This document shows, one piece after another, positions 58,957-64,000 of a stretch of 64,000 nt of DNA. A program made the position numbers and the translations under genes. The notes beneath the pieces were generated by a model. It was not told the DNA's origin, did not search any database, and was given only the letters and a program-made list of their open reading frames with translations. The DNA comes from Clostridium sp. UBA4548 (GTDB lineage: Bacteria > Bacillota > Clostridia > Clostridiales > Clostridiaceae), in contig NZ_DGLI01000044.1 of assembly GCF_002387895.1 (NCBI RefSeq), positions 311,709 through 375,708 on the forward strand. The letters run 5' to 3'. Positions within the stretch are counted from its first letter, which is position 1. Every line of letters starts with the position of its first letter.

Positions 58957-59113
58957 TAACATCCTTTTGGAAGCTTCAAGTCTGCCATCTTCTATGGTGC
59001 CTGCTTAGCAGTCTTGCAGTTGCTCAGCCTAAATAAGTTGCTTTGGCGTAACAAAGACAGTTTGTTCACAAATATCCATTTGTTTAGTCTAAATCTGCTT
59101 CCAAAGTTTTAAC
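58957..59113 (+). repeat. family B repeat, copy 3
   Basis: This 157-bp element begins near TAACATCCTTTTGGAAGCTT and ends AATCTGCTTCCAAAGTTTTAAC. It is longer than copy 2 because of an internal stretch with GTTTGTTCACAAATATCCAT. It separates the SPFH gene from its RHH neighbour. Confidence 0.75.
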
Positions 59114-59132
59114 AAAATGAACACGTGATTTC

Positions 59133-60155
59133 TTAATAAATTGAACCACTATTTACTATTGGCTGTGCATCCTTGTTTCCACAAAGTACTACTAGTAGGT
59201 TACTTACCATAGCTGCTTTTCTTTCATCATCTAATTCAACTATATCATTTTCACTAAGCTGATTCAAAGCCATTTGAACCATACCTACTGCACCTTCTAC
59301 AATTTTTTGTCTTGCAGCAATGATAGCAACTGCTTGTTGACGTTGTAACATAGCTGAAGCTATTTCTGGTGCGTAAGAAAGATGTGTAATACGAACTTCT
59401 AAAACTTCCAGTCCTGCAATATCAACCTTTTCTTGTAATTCTCTTTGCATAATAGAAGCAACTTCTTGACTGCTACCACGTAAAGATTTTTCATTGTTAT
59501 TTTCATTCTCTTGTCCAGCTTCATTAGTATCATAAGGATAGCATCTTGCCACATTACGAATTACAGAATCACACTGAGTAGAAATATAGTTTTTGTAGTT
59601 ATCTACATTAAATACTGCCATAGAAGCATTTTTTACCTTCCATATAACAACAGCCCCTATTTCAATTGGGTTACCAAGTTCATCATTAACCTTTTGTTTT
59701 CTATTCTCAAGAGTTATTGCTTTTAAAGAGATTTTTTTACCAACAGTATCATGAGTCATATTTTCATGGTCTTTATTCCCAGCAGTTTGATTTGGTGTAA
59801 CGCCTACATGTTTTGCAGTTGGATTTATACCAGTACAGAAAGGGTTTACCCAATAAAAGCCCTCTTTTTTTAATGCTCCTTTATATTCTCCAAACAAGGT
59901 TAAAACTAAAGCTTCATTTGGATTTATTACCTTAAGTCCAAAAAGCATTATAAATGCAGTAAAAATAACAACAATTGATAATAATATAATACAAACTCCA
60001 AGGGCTGTATTATTTTCTACCACAAGGCTAGCACTTAGTATAAGAGCAGCTATTGCTAATATAATTATTGCCATATTTCCAATGAGCATCCCCATACCAC
60101 TTCTTGCTTGCATTTCTTTTTCTTCATAAAGGATTTTCTTATCCTCCATAACCAT
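59133..60155 (-). CDS. SPFH/Band 7 membrane protein
   Basis: This 340-residue protein has two membrane segments at about 22-45 and 52-75. They are followed by GLKVINPNEALVLTLFGEYK, the start of an SPFH (stomatin/prohibitin) domain, running to IAGLEVLEVRITHLSYAPEI near 262. A helical C-terminus follows (ASAMLQRQQAVAIIAARQKI). It should form oligomeric membrane scaffolds. The start is at 60155 with AGGGGAG upstream; the ATG two codons in is an equal candidate. It lies in an operon with an RHH protein downstream. A 19-bp-arm dyad overlaps its promoter region. Confidence 0.88.
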   Translation of the reverse strand: MVMEDKKILYEEKEMQARSGMGMLIGNMAIIILAIAALILSASLVVENNTALGVCIILLSIVVIFTAFIMLFGLKVINPNEALVLTLFGEYKGALKKEGFYWVNPFCTGINPTAKHVGVTPNQTAGNKDHENMTHDTVGKKISLKAITLENRKQKVNDELGNPIEIGAVVIWKVKNASMAVFNVDNYKNYISTQCDSVIRNVARCYPYDTNEAGQENENNNEKSLRGSSQEVASIMQRELQEKVDIAGLEVLEVRITHLSYAPEIASAMLQRQQAVAIIAARQKIVEGAVGMVQMALNQLSENDIVELDDERKAAMVSNLLVVLCGNKDAQPIVNSGSIY

Positions 60156-60166
60156 TCACTCCCCTA

Positions 60167-60209
60167 AAAATATTGATATGATATCAAATCGATATCATAT
60201 TAATATTTT
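60167..60209. promoter_or_regulatory. long palindrome upstream of the SPFH gene
   Basis: AAAATATTGATATGATATC (60167-60185) and GATATCATATTAATATTTT (60191-60209) form a 19-bp dyad with one mismatch and a 5-nt centre. It is immediately upstream of the SPFH ribosome site. It could be an operator for the RHH protein or a leader hairpin. Confidence 0.6.
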
Positions 60210-60388
60210 ACATCTCTTTCAATATATTTACAATAGTTTTTATACATTTTCTTATCAGCTAGATTTATTAGTGCTGTAGCTGTTTTGCATAAATTATTAT
60301 CATATTCTGATATACCAAAGCTCACATCAAATTTATAGGGTAGTATCTTTATTTTACTTTGATAAAATAGTTGATTGTAAAATTGCAT
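60200..60388 (-). pseudogene. C-terminal remnant of a GGDEF protein
   Basis: The minus strand encodes KILPYKFDVSFGISEYDNNL and ALINLADKKMYKN, closely matching ILPYKIGVSYGIAQYNNNLY and IDMADSEMYKHKR of the intact cyclase at 38029. The GGDEF active site and everything before it are missing. The frame has a nominal ATG at 60388 but is a relic. Confidence 0.75.
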
Positions 60389-60541
60389 GATTATTCAGAT
60401 AAAATAACACATTTTCTTTTTAGAAAAAGGGTTTTTATACAACACATAGAATATATTAAGAAATTTATTAGAATAAGGGGTTATTTTGTATTAATAACAG
60501 AGATTATATATTAACTTCATTTGAATTTTTGGGGGGATATC

Positions 60542-62638
60542 ATGAAATACGAACTAACAGATCTTGTAGATATTAATCAGCTCAGAAAGTTGTTAGATAG
60601 CTTTTATCAAGCAACTAATATTGCTTCTGGAATCGTTTCAAGAGATGGTACTATTCTCACCTCAACAGGTTGGAGAGATATGTGCACAAAATTTCATAGA
60701 GTAAATCCTAACTCTAAACTCCTATGTATTGAAAGTGATGTATTCATCCTAGAAAAGCTGAAAAATAAAGACATTATTGTGGATTATAAATGCAAAAATG
60801 GGTTGATAGATATCGGAACACCTATTGTAGTAGATGGAATTTTTCTCGCCACTATCTTTAGTGGTCAAATTTTTTTTGAAAAACCAGATAAAGAATTTTT
60901 TCGAATGCAAGCAAAAAAATTTGGTTTTGATGAAGAAGCTTACCTAAAAGCTTTAGATGAGATCCCAATTGTTAATAAAGAAGAACACGAAAAAATCCTT
61001 ATTTTCCTTAAACACCTCTCAGAAATGGTTGGGGAATCAGGTTTGCGCCAATTAAAAATTCTAGAATCACAAAAACAACTTATGCTTTCTGATGAGCGAT
61101 ATGAACTTGCGCTAAAGGGTTCTAATGATGGAATGTGGGATTACAAAATCAAAGATGGTACTTTTTATGCTTCAGATAGATTTCTTCAGATCTTAGGTTA
61201 TACAAAATCTGAATTTAACCTTTACTTCCCCAATTATAAGGAATTTATTCACCCTGAAGATAGAGATGATTTCGTAAAAGAATTATCCTACCACTTCCAA
61301 GGGCATAATAGACACTTTATACAAGAGGTTCGAATTAAAGCTAATTTCAATAACTATAAGTGGGTTTTAATTCGTGGGGCTGCTATATGTAATGATGAAA
61401 ATGTTCCTTTAAGAATGGCTGGTTCTTTAACAGATCTATCTTGCCGAAAAAATGCTGAAGAACAATTAAAGAAAGTACAAACTTTTTCTAAAACCATAAT
61501 CGATAATGCAAATGTTATAATTTGTGTTTGGAACCAAGATGGTTTTCTAGTTCAATTTAATAAATATGGAGAAAAGCTTTCAGGGTATTCTGCTAAAGAA
61601 GTTTTAGGTTATAACTGGAGAAATACTATCTTTGAAGAAGAAGATGGCAATGAAATATTAAACTACATTCGTTCACTAAGTCCGGAGATAATCTCAACAC
61701 AAATAGAAAAATCTTTTGTTAATAAGCATGGCTCGCTGGTTACTATACTTTGGAATACTCAAATAATAAAAGATGAAGAAGGCACTATTAAAAATGTTAT
61801 TGGTATTGGCTTAGATATAACAAAAAGAAAAAATGAAGAGAAAATCTTAACAGAATTTTTTGCAAATATCTCTCATGAGCTGAAAACCCCATTGAATATA
61901 ATATTTTGCTCAATACAATTAACTGATTTATATAATAAAAATTCACCTAATGATAATAACCTTCAATTTTTAAATTGCAAAAAAAGTATAAAGCAAAATT
62001 GTTATAGATTACTGAGATTAGTGAATAATCTCATTGATATTACTAAACACGATGCAGGCTTTTTAGAACTGAGTATGGGAAAGTGTAATATTGTTAATTT
62101 ACTAGAGGATATTTCGCTTTCTGTAATACCATACATTCAAAACAAAGGATTAGAGTTGGTTTTTGATACAGATATTGAAGAAAAAATTATGTATTGTGAT
62201 CCTGATAAAATAGAAAGAATTGTATTAAATTTACTTTCAAATGCAATTAAATTTAGCAGTGCACCTGGAATAATTTGTATATATTTAAAAGACATGGGAG
62301 ATTTTATTTCCTTTTCTGTGAAAGACACAGGTATAGGAATTAAAGAAGATCAGCTTGATATCATATTCGAACGTTTTAAACAGGTAAATAAATCTTTTAC
62401 AAGGGAACAGGAAGGTAGCGGTATTGGATTATCTCTTGTAAAAGCTCTTGTAGAACTTCATAATGGTTCTATTGAGGTTAATAGCAGCTATGGAAAAGGT
62501 AGTGAATTTATAGTTAACCTTCCTTCTAACATGAATTTCTGCCCTAATAAAGCTGAAACTTTAAATGATAAGCATATAAGCCAGCATTCTAATGCAGAAA
62601 AAGTAATCATAGAGTTTTCTGATATTTATTTTACTTAA
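60542..62638 (+). CDS. PocR-PAS-PAS sensor histidine kinase
   Basis: In this 698-residue soluble kinase, an N-terminal PocR-type ligand domain (about 1-165; KYELTDLVDINQLRKLLDSF, GIVSRDGTILTSTGWRDMCT) with conserved Cys residues is followed by two PAS domains (about 180-310 and 315-430). The kinase core has the H-box ANISHELKTPLNII, N-box NLLSNAIKF, G1 DTGIGI, F-box ERFKQVN and G2 GSGIGL. It ends IIEFSDIYFT. PocR domains bind small hydrocarbon derivatives in regulators of propanediol use; the ligand here is unknown. I chose the ATG at 60542 with GGGGGGAT upstream. It has no partner regulator nearby. Confidence 0.9.
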   Translation: MKYELTDLVDINQLRKLLDSFYQATNIASGIVSRDGTILTSTGWRDMCTKFHRVNPNSKLLCIESDVFILEKLKNKDIIVDYKCKNGLIDIGTPIVVDGIFLATIFSGQIFFEKPDKEFFRMQAKKFGFDEEAYLKALDEIPIVNKEEHEKILIFLKHLSEMVGESGLRQLKILESQKQLMLSDERYELALKGSNDGMWDYKIKDGTFYASDRFLQILGYTKSEFNLYFPNYKEFIHPEDRDDFVKELSYHFQGHNRHFIQEVRIKANFNNYKWVLIRGAAICNDENVPLRMAGSLTDLSCRKNAEEQLKKVQTFSKTIIDNANVIICVWNQDGFLVQFNKYGEKLSGYSAKEVLGYNWRNTIFEEEDGNEILNYIRSLSPEIISTQIEKSFVNKHGSLVTILWNTQIIKDEEGTIKNVIGIGLDITKRKNEEKILTEFFANISHELKTPLNIIFCSIQLTDLYNKNSPNDNNLQFLNCKKSIKQNCYRLLRLVNNLIDITKHDAGFLELSMGKCNIVNLLEDISLSVIPYIQNKGLELVFDTDIEEKIMYCDPDKIERIVLNLLSNAIKFSSAPGIICIYLKDMGDFISFSVKDTGIGIKEDQLDIIFERFKQVNKSFTREQEGSGIGLSLVKALVELHNGSIEVNSSYGKGSEFIVNLPSNMNFCPNKAETLNDKHISQHSNAEKVIIEFSDIYFT

Positions 62639-62745
62639 CATATAACTTGTATGTTTTATTAACTTTAAGACTAATTTACTAATAATATAATTGTTTTTAT
62701 AGATAAATTTCTTTTCAAATATATCTTTGCTTATTATTATAAATT

Positions 62746-62781
62746 AAAACCCCTAGGATCTCTAAAAATCTTAGGGGTTTT
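62746..62781. terminator. terminator, near copy of 58667-58700
   Basis: AAAACCCCTA (62746-62755) and TAGGGGTTTT (62772-62781) share the loop CTCTAAAAATC with the other copy. It ends the nitroreductase transcript and the RHH relic. Confidence 0.75.
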
Positions 62782-62812
62782 AACCTATTCCACATAAAGA
62801 ACACTTTTCTTA

Positions 62813-62907
62813 TTAAGTCTTCTTCGTCTTTTTTATCCTTTTGAGTTCCTTTGCACTTTTTACACATTCTGTCAGTAGCTATTCTATTTGCCCATTAATG
62901 GATTGAG
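62813..62907 (-). pseudogene. remnant of a ribbon-helix-helix gene
   Basis: The minus strand reads SINGQIE, a stop, then LLTECVKSAKELKRIKKTKKT and TAA. It matches SINGQIEYLLTECVKKRKRT of the intact RHH gene at 58724. It begins one base after the nitroreductase stop codon, so a deletion or recombination fused them. The N-terminal half is missing. Confidence 0.8.
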
Positions 62908-62908
62908 T

Positions 62909-63751
62909 TTAGTTTTCTTTCCAAGTAACTATATATTTTAGCTTACCAGCCTGAACCTCTGGCTTTGACTTTATCCATTGACCAGTTATTCCAAGTTCCC
63001 TTGCTGCTAGTTCAAAATGGCACATTGCAATACCCATGTCTATGTTTTGAATTTTAATTCCACTAAAGGTATTGTTATACTTTTCATCTTCCTCTAAGAA
63101 AATATGATATAACCCCTGAGAGTCTTTAATAATTCTCCAAGGCTGTTTATTGGATGCAGAAGGAGCTAATCTCAAGGCTTCTAATACCTTACTGTATGAT
63201 CCTATGGTGTCTAAATTTAATGAAGTGTTAAAGTTATTTTCAAAAAATAACACTTCAGGGTTTTTCCTCTTTTTAGCCCCTACTAAGGTCCTGATGAAAT
63301 TTTCTTTTAAAGTTCTTTTATCAGCAGTATAACCTATAGGAGTGATGCAAGGTAACAGCTCTTCACCAGATAGGTTTACTTGTTTTGCAAAGCCACCTCT
63401 ATTAAAGGTTCCTCCAAGCCAGCAAGTTCCAAGGCCTAACTCCGAAGCCTTAAGAATTAACTTTTCCATGCAGTAGCCAAAATCCTCCATAGCATATTCT
63501 CCCGGTTTAACAACCCCTACAATATAACTTGTTGCCCCACTTATCATGCCATAGGTAATTAGTGATTTTAACTCCGCTTTATCGTGTTCTGAAGCATCAA
63601 TAAGATGGAAGGTAACTTCATTGCCCATGGGACCTTTTTTATTTTCTTCTATAAAAGTTTTAATAATGTCTAGTTTTTCCTTTTCAATTGGTTTGTCTAT
63701 ATAATTTCTTACAGAGTACCTTGACTCTATGGTTTTCATTACATTATTCAT
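62909..63751 (-). CDS. nitroreductase family protein
   Basis: This 280-residue protein has an N-terminal half with the nitroreductase flavin motif SRYSVRNYIDKPIEKEKLDI, then FGYCMEKLILKASELGLGTC and WLGGTFNRG. The second half has RLAPSASNKQPWRIIKDSQG and MGIAMCHFELAARELGITGQ. This is the longer clostridial type with two motif sets. FMN-dependent NAD(P)H oxidoreductase activity is expected; the substrate is unknown. The start has AGAGGAG upstream. It is a single gene. Immediately after its stop lies an RHH gene relic and then a duplicated terminator. Confidence 0.88.
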   Translation of the reverse strand: MNNVMKTIESRYSVRNYIDKPIEKEKLDIIKTFIEENKKGPMGNEVTFHLIDASEHDKAELKSLITYGMISGATSYIVGVVKPGEYAMEDFGYCMEKLILKASELGLGTCWLGGTFNRGGFAKQVNLSGEELLPCITPIGYTADKRTLKENFIRTLVGAKKRKNPEVLFFENNFNTSLNLDTIGSYSKVLEALRLAPSASNKQPWRIIKDSQGLYHIFLEEDEKYNNTFSGIKIQNIDMGIAMCHFELAARELGITGQWIKSKPEVQAGKLKYIVTWKEN

Positions 63752-63964
63752 AAATAATAACTCCTCTTAATTTCTTATTTGTATAGATAAACAAGCTTAA
63801 AACTATATATATCTTTCAATATTGTTATTCCTTGATATTAATAGAAACTTAGATAATTACATTAGTTGAGCTTGACAACAATTAATATTTTTTTGTAAAA
63901 AGAACTGCTATTTTTTGTCCCTATCTTTTTTGAGAAACTACTTCTTGAAAGATATAAATTAAAC

Positions 63965-64000
63965 GTTGAAGTGTTTCTCTATAGGGTTCCTTGGCGAATG
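63965..64000 (+). ncRNA. possible 5' part of a ykkC-like riboswitch, cut by the window end
   Basis: The last bases contain CTATAGGGTTCC, close to the conserved CUAGGGUUCC element near the 5' end of ykkC-family RNAs (guanidine, PRPP and ppGpp sensors). It is preceded by a possible first strand of P1 (GAAGTGTTT). A TTGACA box at 63872 could drive it. The 3' half lies outside the window, so this is a lead, not a firm call. Confidence 0.3.

Overview
The window is AT-rich, has strong AGGAGG/GGGGGT-type ribosome binding sites and carries many genes typical of anaerobic Firmicutes: [FeFe] hydrogenases, PocR-domain and GAF/PAS histidine kinases, a SpoIIE-type phosphatase, NimA-like and nitroreductase flavoproteins, a CxxCW flavodoxin-like protein and an ABC-F ATPase. 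This points to a spore-forming Clostridium or a close relative. I see no tRNA, rRNA, CRISPR array or intact transposon. The region is accessory chromosome with heavy gene decay.

Layout. 1-7.3 kb: a DUF4256 protein, a rifampicin phosphotransferase/PEP-synthase-like enzyme, two lipoproteins (DUF4825 and an S8 peptidase) and an SDR. 7.8-13.6 kb: a four-gene hydrogenase operon (2Fe-2S thioredoxin-fold protein, PAS-containing sensory-type [FeFe] hydrogenase, SpoIIE/PP2C phosphatase, second ferredoxin-rich [FeFe] hydrogenase), with a divergent LysR regulator sharing its promoter region. 13.6-15.2 kb: an IS200 tnpA remnant and two coupled flavodoxin-like genes. 15.7-20.8 kb: an HscC-type Hsp70 with a 1.1-kilo-residue TPR protein that has a degenerate J-domain. 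21-24.7 kb: small enzymes (GNAT, MazG-like, alpha/beta hydrolase, histidine phosphatase) and a dead phosphoesterase.

24.8-38 kb is a defence-like island: HNH nuclease, Sau3AI-type restriction enzyme, cytosine-5 methyltransferase, EVE plus PD-(D/E)XK nuclease, NERD protein, a 1305-residue SF1 helicase-nuclease, a DUF697 GTPase and a WYL regulator. 38-48 kb holds a diguanylate cyclase, membrane proteins, a DUF5698 protein behind a terminator-containing leader, an Uma2 nuclease, an ABC-F ATPase behind a probable attenuator, and many broken copies of Rpn (PD-(D/E)XK recombination-promoting nuclease) genes. 48-64 kb holds hydrolases, a GreA paralogue, a NimA-like/MocR divergent pair, an SPFH/ribbon-helix-helix pair, two sensor kinases that share a C-terminal tail, and a nitroreductase.

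Two families of short non-autonomous repeats are scattered through the window. Family A has 4 copies of 160-200 bp with AGGCAT termini. Family B has 3 copies of 100-157 bp with TTTGGAAGC-type termini. One family A copy appears to split an Rpn gene, and one family B copy sits inside the SPFH operon. A shared palindrome (AATGAAC-AA-GTTCATT) lies upstream of both the chaperone operon and the helicase-nuclease gene, which may link them under one regulator.
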